A DNA stretch of 64,000 bases, from the NCBI GenBank assembly GCA_963783095.1, contig CAWAMR010000013.1, positions 124,001 through 188,000 of the forward strand. Reading direction: 5' to 3'. The translations under genes and the position numbers were made by a program. Position 1 is the first letter of the stretch; each line of letters begins with the position of its first letter. This DNA is from CAWAMR01 sp963783095. GTDB lineage: Bacteria; Planctomycetota; Planctomycetia; Gemmatales; Gemmataceae. Below, one piece after another: positions 8,976 through 18,447 of the stretch. The notes under the pieces were generated by a model, which ran no database searches, was not told where the DNA came from, and saw only the letters and a list, made by a program, of their open reading frames with translations.

Positions 8976-10562
8976 TCATTTCACAATCTTGATTCGTCCA
9001 TCCAGTCTTACAAAGACTGGACTGTTTTCCTTGAGCGCTTCGATCAATACGTCCTGAACGGGAGGCAAATCTTCATCGGGATCGAGGGCCTTCTCTCGCA
9101 AGATGGTGAAATCGTCGCCGCCTTTGCGAATGTAGTCATCGCTCGCGACGCTATAGATTGCGCTCCGGTCAATCGGTTTCCAGGTCCGGTCGGCGGTCTG
9201 GACATCCGCGGTCAGGATGCGTTCGCCTTTCTTTCGCTTCGGATCAAAGGAAAATCGCAGGCCCGATACCTGCAAGAATCGGCCGCTTCCACTCTCCCCA
9301 TAACGGGAGACGCCATGTTCCAGCGTTGACAGCAAATCGATGCCCTTGAGGCGGAAAGCGTTGAGTTTGTTCGAGAACGGCATGATGCTATAAATTTGCC
9401 CAATGGTTATTTCACCCTCGGACAGCCCCGACCGCAATCCGCCGCCTCCCTGAATGGCGATTTGCGTCCGGGCCTTTTTCCGCATGGCGTCCGTGACAAA
9501 GTTGCCCAGCAAGGTCTCTTCCTGACGCACTTTGTCGCCCGGCAGATCGACTTTCAAAATCGCCGGCTTGCCGTGAAGGTCCAGCACCACTTGCTTCTTC
9601 ATTTCGTTGAGAGGTTTGGCAAGTTTGTCGACGACGGCCACGATTTCCGGATCGGGAGTGATGTATTTCGATAACAAGATGCAATCGCCACCGGCCTTGG
9701 AAACGATGCCGTCCCCGTCGAATTCGAGATCGAGCCGGCCGACGAAACGATTATCACCCCCGCCGGCCTGGACAACATAGACCGGCTGGCCGTCCCTGGC
9801 TTTCACTTTCATGGGATAAGTATTCTTTGCTTCGCGATAGGTCTTGCTCAAGAGAATATGACTGTGTCCGCCCACGATCACATCGACGCCTTGCACCTGA
9901 CCGGCCAGTTTCAGGTCTTCTTGCAAGCCGATGTGAGACAGGACGACGATTTTGTTGATCCCCCTCATCGTCAGGGCATCGACATGCATCTGCACGATTT
10001 TCGCATAATCGCCGCCGAACTCGATGGCTTGCGACGGCCTCGAACCGGTCTTCGTATCGATGGTTGCCAAGCCGATGATGCCGATATCCTGATCCCCGAC
10101 TTTCACGATGGCGAACGGCTTGATCTTTCCGCTCAGGATTTTCGATTTCGAGACGTCGACGTTCGCGGACACGATCGGACAATGGAGTGCATCGGCGAAA
10201 TGGGCGAGTCCTTCATCGCCTTCATCGAATTCGTGGTTGCCGATGGCGATTGCCTGAAAACCGATCTGGTTCAGAAACGGTACATTGTCCATGCCCTTGT
10301 ATCTGGTATGAAATAGGGTTCCCGTGAAGCGATCGCCCGCGTCCAGCGTAAGATGATGGGGAGCCTCTTGGCGAATCTGTTTGATAACGGTAGCTTGACG
10401 TGCATCCCCGCCGTCGCCGGAAACCTGGGGTTCGTGATTGGCATGGTTGTCGTTGGTGTGGATGATGGTCAGCTTGAACGGTTTTCGCTTCTCTTGGTCT
10501 GCGGCGAGAACGAAGGAAAAGACAACTGCGACCAAACCGAACAAGCCCAGCTTGCGAAACAT
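8976..10562 (-). CDS. Secreted 5'-nucleotidase / UshA-like metallophosphoesterase
   Basis: A 528-residue protein with a signal peptide of about 20 residues. The N-terminal calcineurin-like domain carries the metal motifs TNDNH (36-40), DAGD (74-77), GNHEFD (108-113), SHIG and GGHSH. The C-terminal 5'-nucleotidase domain contains QGGGGLRSGLSEGEITIGQI and YSVASDDYIRKGGDDF. By family it hydrolyses nucleotides or related phosphoesters in the periplasm for phosphate and nucleoside scavenging. Length agrees with the family and the frame is intact. The substrate could also be UDP-sugar or a cyclic nucleotide. Confidence 0.88.
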   Translation of the reverse strand: MFRKLGLFGLVAVVFSFVLAADQEKRKPFKLTIIHTNDNHANHEPQVSGDGGDARQATVIKQIRQEAPHHLTLDAGDRFTGTLFHTRYKGMDNVPFLNQIGFQAIAIGNHEFDEGDEGLAHFADALHCPIVSANVDVSKSKILSGKIKPFAIVKVGDQDIGIIGLATIDTKTGSRPSQAIEFGGDYAKIVQMHVDALTMRGINKIVVLSHIGLQEDLKLAGQVQGVDVIVGGHSHILLSKTYREAKNTYPMKVKARDGQPVYVVQAGGGDNRFVGRLDLEFDGDGIVSKAGGDCILLSKYITPDPEIVAVVDKLAKPLNEMKKQVVLDLHGKPAILKVDLPGDKVRQEETLLGNFVTDAMRKKARTQIAIQGGGGLRSGLSEGEITIGQIYSIMPFSNKLNAFRLKGIDLLSTLEHGVSRYGESGSGRFLQVSGLRFSFDPKRKKGERILTADVQTADRTWKPIDRSAIYSVASDDYIRKGGDDFTILREKALDPDEDLPPVQDVLIEALKENSPVFVRLDGRIKIVK

Positions 10563-10699
10563 GGTTCAACTCCAGAAGACGGTAAATCGCTATCATCCTA
10601 GCTGATCCGACGGCGATGTGCAAAGATTGTCACTTGAGGTTTGGAAGTCGATTTATCATGGTCGCGCCAATGACACCGGCATTCAAAAAGGAGACTTCG

Positions 10700-11531
10700 A
10701 TGACTCGGCGATTCTCTGTCAAGCTTCTTTCGCTGCCCATTTGTTTGGCATTAACGGTTTTGCTCTTATCCACGGGTTGTAAGGGCAAGAAAAAATCAAG
10801 TTCTGACTCGGACTCGCCAAGCAACAGCCAAACCGATTCCGGTGACCAGAGTTCGCAGGCCAACCCGTTAATGGCAACGGCGTGGAAAAAGCAGGCTTCC
10901 AACAACCTCAAGCAGATGGCGATAGCCATGCACAACTATCAGGCCGCAAATCAGGATTTCTTCCCCTCAGCTGCTATTTGCGATCATACCGGTAAGCCGT
11001 TGCTGAGTTGGCGCGTGGAAATGCTGCCGTATGTTGAACAGTTTGAACTTTACAAAAGGTTCAAGCGCGACGAACCCTGGGATAGTCCGACCAATAAAGC
11101 TCTGCTGTCGCAGATGCCGAAACTTTACATGAGTCCCGGTCGCAGCAAGGACGGCGACATGACAACTTACTATCGCGTTTTTGCCACGCGGAGAATCAAA
11201 GATCCGCTGCAGTCCATTGCCGAAACTATGTTCGTTATGCCAGATGCGGGCGGAGGCCAACCTGTGCGTCGCACCTTCAATTCCATCACGGACGGAAGTT
11301 CAAATACCATAATGATTGCCGACGCCGAAGAAGGGGTGCCCTGGACGAAACCGGACGAATTGATCTACGATCCGAAGAAGCCGGTGCCCAAGCTGTCCTT
11401 TTTCTATGGCGTCAGCCTTGTCGCCCTGGGCGACGGTTCGACTCGAGCGGCTCAAGAAAACCATCTCGGAAAAGACGCTGCGCAATGCGATCACTATCAA
11501 TGACGGCCAAATACTGGGCGATGATTGGTGA
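10700..11531 (+). CDS. DUF1559 family lipoprotein, frameshift near 11440
   Basis: ATG 10700 follows AAGGAG by 7 bases and gives a signal peptide with lipobox LSTGC. After a Ser/Asp-rich spacer comes the DUF1559 body: ASNNLKQMAIAMHNYQ, PLLSWRVEMLPYVEQ and FNSITDGSSNTIMIADAEE. The open frame continues to 11503 with an atypical end, but from about 11440 another frame gives KKTISEKTLRNAITINDG and a GDDW terminus, exactly how this family ends, stopping at 11529-11531. I therefore call one frameshift. These are pilin-like planctomycete proteins of unknown role. Confidence 0.8.
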
Positions 11532-11574
11532 TCTGGTAAACTCCATCAATTTCCTTCATTCCCCGGAGATCAGG

Positions 11575-12132
11575 ATGAACGCACGACTCAGTTCGCTCAG
11601 TGACTACATGATGATTGCGCCTGGGACCAACATCCCATCGGTCGTCAACATGATCGTTGAGATTCCCAAAGGAAAGCGCAACAAGTTTGAACTCGACAAG
11701 GAGACCGGGTTAATCAGGCTCGATCGTTATTTGTATAGTTCATCCGTCTACCCAGGGGACTATGGCTTTATCCCACAAACCTTTGCCGAAGATAATGATC
11801 CGCTCGACATTCTCGTGATGGTCAACGAGCCGACTTTTTCCGGGTGCCTGATCGAAGCACGCGTGGTCGGCATGTTCCGGATGAAGGACAAGGGGGCCAA
11901 CGATTTCAAGGTTTTGGGCGTGCCCGATAAAGATCCGCTCTTCGCCCATATCTTGAAATTAGAGCATGTGCCGCCGCATTTCCTTCGAGAAGTGGAACAC
12001 TTTTTCTCGACTTACAAGCAACTCGAAGGCATCCACACCGAGTCGCTGGGGTGGATCTCCGCAGAAGAGGCGACCGCAGAAGTACGAGCCTCGGTGGACC
12101 GCTTCCGGGCATCGCTGGGAAATGTGCGGTAA
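11575..12132 (+). CDS. ppa: Inorganic pyrophosphatase
   Basis: A 185-residue family I (PPase) enzyme. It hydrolyses pyrophosphate to phosphate in the cytoplasm and pulls biosynthetic reactions forward. The signature EDNDPLDIL (about 72-80) supplies the metal-binding aspartates, and RYLYSSSVYPGDYGFIP precedes it as in the family. Start chosen at ATG 11575 (MNARLSSLSDY), 44 bases after the DUF1559 stop; earlier in-frame codons overlap that gene. Intact frame. Confidence 0.93.
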   Translation: MNARLSSLSDYMMIAPGTNIPSVVNMIVEIPKGKRNKFELDKETGLIRLDRYLYSSSVYPGDYGFIPQTFAEDNDPLDILVMVNEPTFSGCLIEARVVGMFRMKDKGANDFKVLGVPDKDPLFAHILKLEHVPPHFLREVEHFFSTYKQLEGIHTESLGWISAEEATAEVRASVDRFRASLGNVR

Positions 12133-12133
12133 G

Positions 12134-12268
12134 CACCCAGGTAGCGAGCTACGCTCGCAACCCTGGGCTGATTTCCTTCACCCCGTTGGGGTGTCCAAGA
12201 CCAAGATGACGCTTCAGATCCTCGTTGCACCCTGAAGGGGTGCAGGAAACCAGCCCAGGGTAGCAAGG
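12134..12268. repeat. Palindromic CCCAGG-GTAGCGAG type intergenic repeat
   Basis: Begins CACCCAGGTAGCGAGCTAC and ends CCAGCCCAGGGTAGCAAGG. Inside are facing copies of CCCTGGGCTG...CACCCC and GGGGTG...CAGCCCAGGG. A related GCCCAGGGTAGCGAGCTAC occurs at 28673-28692 after another gene, so this is a dispersed element found downstream of coding regions. Confidence 0.65.
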
Positions 12269-12312
12269 CTCAGGTTTCAAAACGACTGAGGAGGTCAAAG
12301 GCTGGGGACGTT

Positions 12313-12382
12313 CCCCGCGTTCTGCGCGAACGCGGCTACGGAAAAGCGACTTCCCGTAGCCGCGTTCGCGCAGAACGCGGGG
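12313..12382. repeat. Perfect 29-bp inverted repeat with 12-bp loop
   Basis: Left arm 12313-12341 (CCCCGCGTTCTGCGCGAACG and nine more) is exactly complementary to right arm 12354-12382. The hairpin lies between ppa and the inositol oxygenase gene. No T-run follows, so it is not a classical terminator. Confidence 0.85.
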
Positions 12383-12409
12383 TACACCACACAACCACAA
12401 ACGGACAGG

Positions 12410-13283
12410 GTGTACGCCATGAACGATCGCAACGAAACCGAGAACCCTCTTCGCCGTCTGGAAGACTGGGAAGACTTTGTGGAGAGCCGCTATCCCGCGC
12501 CGGGGCAAAAGGCCAAAGAGGATTACCGCAATTACGATAACCCGGCCCGCAACTCGGTCCGCGACTTCTATCACCTCCACAACCGCTGCCAGACTTACAA
12601 CTTTGTGCTGCAAAAGAAACAGGAATTCCTGCGGTTTGACCGACGAGAAATGACCGTCCTGGAGGCAATGGACTTTCTGAATACTCTGGTGGACGACTCC
12701 GACCCGGACATCTCGCTATCCCAGCGCGAGCATTTGCTGCAAACCGCCGAGGCCATTCGCGCGGATGGACACGAAGACTGGTTCGTTCTGACCGGCCTGA
12801 TTCACGACCTGGGTAAGGTTTTGTGCCTGTTCGGCGAGCCGCAATGGGCGGTCGTCGGCGACACCTTCCCGGTGGGGTGCGCATTCAGTGACCGAATCGT
12901 CTATCCGGAGTTCTTCGCAGACAACGCGGATGCTGGCAATCCGAAAATGCGGACGCCATGCGGCGTGTACGAGCGCAGGATGCGGGCTGAGAAACGTCCA
13001 CCTTTGCTGGGGCCACGACGAGTATCTCTACCACGTCGTCAAGGACTGTCTGCCGGAGCAGGCGAATTACATGATCCGCTACCACTCCTTCTATGCCTGG
13101 CATCTGGAAGGAGAGTACAGCCAATTGCTGGACGACCACGACCGTCAAATGCTGCCCTGGGTACGAAAGTTCAACCCTTATGACCTCTACTCGAAATGTC
13201 CGGTTCGGCCGGATTGGGAGAAGTTGCGACCCTATTACACGGCGCTGATCGACAAATACTTGCCCGGCAAACTGCGCTGGTGA
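12410..13283 (+). CDS. myo-Inositol oxygenase (MIOX), frameshift near 12980
   Basis: The enzyme cleaves myo-inositol to D-glucuronate with a di-iron centre. Family blocks are present in order: VRDFYHLHNRCQTYNFV, LTGLIHDLGKVLCLFGEPQW, then after a frame change near 12980 LCWGHDEYLYHVVKD, YMIRYHSFYAWH, LPWVRKFNPYDLYSKCP and LRPYYTALIDKY. By comparison with animal MIOX the iron ligands correspond to His of HNRCQT, His-Asp of IHDLG, His of GHDEY, His of RYHSF and Asp of NPYD; all are retained, two frames together. The start may be ATG 12410 or 12419. No other inositol-catabolism gene is adjacent. Confidence 0.85.
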
Positions 13284-13314
13284 GGTTTCCAGACCAGGCC
13301 GAGCTAAGTCGTTC

Positions 13315-13513
13315 CTTTTGCAATTAAGAGTAGGGTTACACCGCAGGCGAGCGTCGCGGCGTAAGCGCGACGTGGCAACCAGTGCCGGTACGCTCGCTTT
13401 TTTCTCCGAGTCGAACGTGTTGACAGAGGATCAGCGCACTGGCGGTGGTAGCCACATCGCGCTTACGCCGCGACGCTCGCCTGCGGCCTTAACCCTAGTT
13501 AATTGCGAAAAGG
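13315..13513. repeat. Long inverted-repeat element (about 75-bp arms)
   Basis: The left arm (about 13315-13390) begins CCTTTTGCAATTAA, the right arm (about 13440-13513) ends TTAATTGCGAAAAGG, and both contain the facing sequence CGCAGGCGAGCGTCGCGGCG and TAAGCGCGA. The arms are near-identical and separated by about 50 bases. It has the shape of a MITE or large REP element and sits at the edge of the disrupted MFS gene. Confidence 0.75.
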
Positions 13514-13517
13514 ACCA

Positions 13518-13778
13518 CTAAGCGTCAGCGAAGTTTACCGTTTCAGTTTGCTCGCGCTTCAGGCTCGGTTCGGAGAGTATCATCCGCGCTCGGCACTCAA
13601 TGCCGAACCAAAGTACACCCCCGACAACACAGATCACGCAGGCCACGACAACCGCATTGGTCCAGCCGAATTGCTGTCCCAGTATCGGCGTGATGATGGG
13701 GGCCAATAACCCGATACCATTGCCCCCGGTATTCAACATCGCACACACCAGGCCGCCGTTGCGTTTTTCCGGCGAAGT
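13518..13778 (-). pseudogene. MFS transporter, C-terminal fragment
   Basis: Reads PEKRNGGLVCAMLNTGGNG, then LLAPIITPILGQQFGWTNAV and a hydrophobic helix VVACVICVVGGVLWFG with a polar tail: helices 11 and 12 of an anion:cation-symporter-type MFS protein. The frame is lost upstream near 13778, where the RHS-like sequence on the other strand begins. Its N-terminal counterpart is at 18796-19257 on the same strand, so the gene was split; about 200 central residues are absent from both pieces. Confidence 0.7.
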
Positions 13779-14410
13779 GTTCGCGTTTGGCTACGACAAC
13801 CGAAACCGCATGGTGACAGTAACCGACACGGCGACTTCGGGCTTGCAGATGCAGGGGACGTACGTTTACGATGCATTAAACCAGAGGATCGAGAAAGATG
13901 TGTGGACGACAGGCGGGACCACGACGATTACCCGGCGTGCCTTCGACAACGGACAAATCTGGGCTGAGATGAATAGCAGTAATGCGCTTCAGATGCGCTA
14001 TCTGCGAAGTGATGTGATTCTTGAATTACTAGCAAGGATTTCGTCGGGCGGAACAGCGGCTTGGTTGCTGGTGGATCGGATGGGTTCGTTGCGGAATGTG
14101 ATCGACAATACGGGAAAGTTGATCGACACCATTAGTTATGATGGTTTCGGAAACTTCAGCGAGAGCAACTCGGCCAATGGGGGTGCGTATAAGTACGCCG
14201 GGTATCGGTACGACCCGGAAACGGGTCTGTTCTTGTCGGAAATGAGTGATCGGCCTTATAACTCATTCATAGGACGGTTTACGAAGGAAGATGATATCGG
14301 CATCGCTGGTGGGGATCCAAATCTGTTTCGGTATTGCGGCAATGATGCGATGAATTGGATTGATCCGAGCGGTTTGGGGAGAACCGACGCAAGTGGAATC
14401 GTGAAGCGCC

Positions 14411-14418
14411 CTTCATGT
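14411..14418. repeat. Target-site duplication of IS copy 1 (left), CTTCATGT
   Basis: The same 8 bases recur at 16090-16097, immediately outside the other end of the element. They lie in the RHS coding frame (codons for PSC). Confidence 0.8.
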
Positions 14419-16089
14419 GGGTGTGGTCGGGCCAGCATCATGAATTTTCGGAAGAAACGCGGTGTTCTGGTGGTTCGAGGGCTTCAACTTCCCATTGATA
14501 TTGCAAAAAAGGAACCTTTCCTGGCAAATAGAAAGTGACGAAAAATCCCATTTGCAGGAAAGGATTCCTTATGGGGAAGCTTACCCGAACGGACGTAGTT
14601 GCCGCAAGCGAAGAAATCTCTGGCCCCGATCTTTTTGAGCGGTTGCGGCAACGTGTTCAGGAAATACGGCGAAAATTCCGGAACCAGCCTGTCACGCCGG
14701 CTGCCACGTATCAGTTGGAAAAAGATTTGAAGGCGGCACTCGATGAAGCCGGCCGTGAAATTCTGGAAGACCAACTCAACCGGGTGGAACCTGCGGAAAA
14801 ACAATTGGCCGCTGCCAAGTTGCGTTTCCACAAGGTAACCTTTCGGATCAACAAAAGGACCAAGGCAACGATTGCTACTTCCTTCGGGCCTATAACCGTC
14901 TGGTCATTTTATTATCTGAATCAGGACGACGGTGAACCAGGCTTGCATCCCTTGTATGTGCGTCTGGGAATCGTGGCAAATACCACGCCGGTATTGGCCG
15001 AGCGGGCGGCACGCTGGGCCGTCGATCATAGTCAGAGCGAGGTGCGCCAGTTGTTAGCCGTGGAACATAGCTTGCATTGGTCGAATGATCGACTTCGCCG
15101 AGTGCTGCGTGAATTCCGGAACCTGGTCGTGACGTTTCGCCCGGAACTTCAGGCGGAGCGTCTGTGGAAATGGCTTGGCCTTGCCGAACGGTCGCGCGGC
15201 CCGAATCGGCCGGTGCTGGCGGTTGGACGCGATGGCGTCATGGTGCCCATGCGTGATGGCGGTCCTTATCAAGAGGCCAGTGCGGGCACGGTCTCGGTAT
15301 ACGATCGCCGAAAGAAACGGCTGGGAACGGTGTATTTGGGTCAAATGCCGGAGTCCCACCAAGTGACCATGACGGCGGAACTGACGGAGTTAGTCGAAGC
15401 GGTGTTGAAAAAGTGGATTGGCCCCGAGCCACGATTGGTGTATGTGACCGACAAAGGTCAGGCGCAGGACGATTACTATCGACGGGTGCTGAAGCGGATG
15501 CGGCATCCGCGGGATCCCAAGCAACAATTGCAGTGGGAGTGGGTGTTGGATTTTTTCCACGCGGCCGGCTATGTCGGCAAACTGAGTGAAGCGCTGTTTG
15601 GCAGGGCGACCAAAGAAGCGACGCGCTGGTTTGCACAGATGCGACAGTGGTTGCGAGATCGGGAGCAAGGGGTAAGCCAAGTGTTGCGGTCGGCCACCCA
15701 GCACTACAATCGCCGCAAGCTCTCGAAGGCGGCAGAAGAAGAGTTCTGGAAAGCGTATCGATATTTGCGCAAACATAGCCGCTTGATGGCTTACGCCAGT
15801 TACCGTCGCCAAGGGTTGCCCATCGGTAGCGGCGTGACCGAGGCGGCATGCAAGACGGTGTTCACGCAACGACTCAAGCGCTCGGGAATGCGCTGGGTAA
15901 GGGGTTTGGCCAAGTGATCGTGGACTTGCGTGTAATCTACCTCAGCGGCATTTGGGAAGATGCGGTCCACCGCGACCTTCGATCGCGCCCACAGCCGCAG
16001 AGTATAGAAAACAAGGGGAGTTATAAGCTTCAGACGTTTAAATTGTTCAAAAAAGCCACATAATTCACGATGCCGTATCGACTAGACCC
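14419..16089 (+). mobile_element. ISKra4-family insertion sequence, copy 1 (1671 bp)
   Basis: The ends are imperfect terminal inverted repeats of 28 bp: left GGGTGTGGTCGGGCCAGCAT, right (reversed) GGGTCTAGTCGATACGGCAT, both continuing to CATGAATT or CGTGAATT. It is flanked by the 8-bp direct repeat CTTCATGT (14411-14418, 16090-16097). It contains a single transposase gene whose stop codon lies 26 bases from the right end, the same spacing as in copy 2. Confidence 0.85.
14571..16063 (+). CDS. ISKra4-family transposase, one frameshift near 15897
   Basis: ATG 14571 follows AGGAAAGG and starts MGKLTRTDVVAASEE. The DDE core is visible: Asp in VGRDGVMVPM (about residue 221), Asp in YVTDKGQA (about 294) and Glu in IGSGVTEAACKTV near the end. 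The frame stops early at 15917, but adding one G to GGG at 15895-15897 restores GKGFGQVIVDLRVIYLSGIW and runs to the stop at 16061-16063, matching the homologous end of copy 2. About 497 residues. A sequencing indel or a recently dead copy are both possible. Confidence 0.85.
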
Positions 16090-16696
16090 CTTCATGTGGA
16101 CCGAATGTGACAGAGTGGTTCATGAAGGAAATCGATCTCTTTCGATTTGCCGCTAAAAATGAGGTAGGCAGATGGCGCTTAGACCCTAACGGGCAACTGC
16201 TATTTTATCTCAACCTGCAACGATTGGGGAGGTTGGCGGATTACAAAAAGCGAGAGTTTAATGTTAAGCCCGACAGCAAATGAGGCAAATCTCATGACAC
16301 AGTTATCGACGCGATTCGGGGTTAAGAGCTTATTTCTTTTCGCGGTTGTGATACTGATAGCCTTATTGGTTGCGTATAGCGTGCAGCTTGGTCGCTCCAT
16401 GTTGCCCCCTGACTGGCGTTCTATTTTTTCAAACCAAAGAGAGGAGTTGGAGACGTTCGTAAGAGATGTCAGTACAGGCAACATCAAGCCGTTTGAAGCT
16501 GGTCGGTATAAAGTACCTCCTTCTTTAGTCGAGGCCGGAATCATTAAAATCTACGAGAGGAACGGTTTTCTCTTTTTCGATGTGCGGACAGATTGGCCAG
16601 ATGATTCATTCCAACAAATTGTTTATGATTTTGAGCATAGACCTCAAGGCATGCAGGCGCTTTATGCAGTGATTGCAAATCGCTCTATTTACCACA

Positions 16697-16704
16697 TGCA
16701 ACTA
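16697..16704. repeat. Target-site duplication of IS copy 2 (left), TGCAACTA
   Basis: Exact match to 18448-18455 at the opposite end of the element. Confidence 0.88.
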
Positions 16705-18447
16705 GGGTGGAATCTCTCTGGTGCGCCTGATTATGCCGCCCGTTTTGCGATCTTTTGGCCTGCACCTGCTTTACCCCCCATTATACGAGGTTGTTCTGTC
16801 CTTATCTGCGGCTGCTTACGAGCCTTCAGCACTCGCGCGTACGCCGCTTCCCAAACACCGCTGAGTTGCAGAACTCGGAACACCAAAATCGTTTGCGCCC
16901 CTGCTTTTTTCCAGCGCATGCCACTGAGCTTCAGACGCTGCGTGTAAACCGTCTTGCACGCCGCTTCTGTCACCCCGCTGCCCCGAGGCATTCCCAAACG
17001 TTTGTACTCGTCATAGCACATGTACTTCATCCGCTTGCGCAAGTATCGGTAGGCCTTCTGGAACGCCTCTCGTTTCTTCGCCGAAAGACCGACCTGATCC
17101 CGCAACGCCGCCGCCGAGTGTAGCACTCGATTCACGCCACGCGGTTTGCGAAGCATCCATCTCAGCATCTTCCACGCCCAACTCTTGCCGCGTTTGTTAC
17201 TACCGAAGAGCAACTCCGCCATCTGCCAGACGCGTTGACTGGCGTGGTAGTAATCGACAACGCGCAGCCACTGAAGCGCTGTGCCCGTTCGGGGATGGAC
17301 CATCTGGGCCAGCACTTTTTGGTAGTAACCGGCTTCGCCGTGGCCGGCATCGGTGACATAGCACAGTCGGGGTAACGACTGATCCCAACGACGCAAGATG
17401 TCTTGGAGCAAGCGCGTCAACGCCGCACTCATCGTCTCTTGACCCAACTCGGGTACGTAAGCCAGGTAGACCGTGCCCAAGCGTTTGCCACGCCGGTCCA
17501 AGACACTGACCGTGCCGGTGGTGGCCACTTCAAAGGAGCAACATTTTTTATAACGCAATCCCAGGGTGACCCCATCGCGTCCGACACACAACACCGGTTT
17601 ATGTCGGCCTCGTGATGGTTCCGCCTGTCGGAGCCACTGAAGGACTTGCTCGACTTGAGCATCGTGTTGCTGGGGTGCCAACTCGGCCGCCATGGCGTTG
17701 CTGAAGAGTCGCAACTTCTTGACTCCCCAACCCACCGCGCACTCCTGCCGCAATCGCTTCAAAACCCGTTTCTGGGTCGCCCCGGCTTCGCCGAGCAACT
17801 CGGAAACGCGCTCGCTTAATGCCGGGCTGGCTCCCTGAACGAGCCCCAAGGCTAATGCCAACGGAAAGATCGAGGGCTCTCCGCCCTTGACCTTATCGCG
17901 GTAGCCGACACGCCAAAGCTGGATTTGCCCGAAGAGGGTCCAGGCGTTCTGCGACGTCTTGCGGTTGAGCCGAGTGTAGGAATCACCCTCAAACTGTGCA
18001 TGCTTGGGTAGTTCATCCACGGCAGCAGGCTCTCGATGATTGTAAACGCACTGAACCAACTGTCGGCCGGCTTCACGAAGATGCTTCTGAAGTTCTCGCT
18101 CAAACGTCTGAGTGCCCGATGGCGTGACGGGCTGCGTGAGGAACTCTGCGAGGAACTTCCGTAGGTCTTGAGCGATCAGATCCAGGACATCATCGAGATC
18201 GGGTGTGCGGTCTTTCTCCTCATCGAGATCATCCGGCAACTTGGGCAACTTGGGAGTTGCAGTTGCCAAACTCAGAAGCAGATAGATAGAGTAGTTCATG
18301 CGGCGTTCCTTCGCACGTGTTGTTCTGGTAAACACTACGAGACGAGGAACGCCGCATTTTTTCAAGATCAAAAGGAACACAAGGGGTTATTCAGCGCTAG
18401 ATGCTCGAAAAACCCGAGACTTTTAGCGCACCAGAGAGATTCCACCC
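16705..18447 (-). mobile_element. ISKra4-family insertion sequence, copy 2 (1743 bp)
   Basis: Terminal inverted repeats are perfect over 22 bp (GGGTGGAATCTCTCTGGTGC, then GC) at 16705-16726 and, reversed, 18426-18447. They are flanked by the 8-bp direct repeat TGCAACTA. The perfect ends, intact transposase and exact duplication indicate a recent, probably active insertion. It is a different element from copy 1 (unlike ends and a clearly divergent transposase) and lies in the opposite orientation. Confidence 0.92.
16731..18299 (-). CDS. ISKra4-family transposase, intact
   Basis: ATG 18299 is preceded by AAGGA 7 bases upstream and starts MNYSIYLLLSLATATPK; an upstream in-frame start at 18380 is less likely. 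The 522-residue protein has Asp in VGRDGVTLGLRY, Asp in YVTDAGHGEAGYY and Glu in RGSGVTEAACKTVYTQRL, and ends with a Lys/Arg-rich tail. The first 50 residues contain an acidic linker (DDLDEEKDRTPDLDDV). The stop codon is 26 bases from the element end. It catalyses transposition of the element that encodes it. Confidence 0.92.
   Translation of the reverse strand: MNYSIYLLLSLATATPKLPKLPDDLDEEKDRTPDLDDVLDLIAQDLRKFLAEFLTQPVTPSGTQTFERELQKHLREAGRQLVQCVYNHREPAAVDELPKHAQFEGDSYTRLNRKTSQNAWTLFGQIQLWRVGYRDKVKGGEPSIFPLALALGLVQGASPALSERVSELLGEAGATQKRVLKRLRQECAVGWGVKKLRLFSNAMAAELAPQQHDAQVEQVLQWLRQAEPSRGRHKPVLCVGRDGVTLGLRYKKCCSFEVATTGTVSVLDRRGKRLGTVYLAYVPELGQETMSAALTRLLQDILRRWDQSLPRLCYVTDAGHGEAGYYQKVLAQMVHPRTGTALQWLRVVDYYHASQRVWQMAELLFGSNKRGKSWAWKMLRWMLRKPRGVNRVLHSAAALRDQVGLSAKKREAFQKAYRYLRKRMKYMCYDEYKRLGMPRGSGVTEAACKTVYTQRLKLSGMRWKKAGAQTILVFRVLQLSGVWEAAYARVLKARKQPQIRTEQPRIMGGKAGAGQKIAKRAA

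Larger units (their letters stand above)
13781..16283 (+). pseudogene. RHS-repeat toxin, 5'-truncated and interrupted by an ISKra4 element
   Basis: The 5' portion (about 13781-14418) has RHS features: FGYDNRNRMVTVTD, WLLVDRMGSLRNVIDNTG, then the core-ending YRYDPETGLFLSE, GRFTKEDDIGIAGG and NLFRYCGNDAMNWIDPSGL. Soon after the core the frame is cut by the IS at 14419-16089. Past the duplicated target CTTCATGT the frame resumes and yields CGPNVTEWFMKEIDLFRF, then a 40-residue tail to TGA 16281-16283. Joining through one target copy gives KRPSCGPNVTEW without a shift. The tip after DPSGL is therefore a short C-terminal toxin-type region beginning with a CGPxVTxW motif that I remember from RHS-associated tips; its activity is unknown. 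The 5' end is missing, lost at the MFS junction. Confidence 0.75.
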
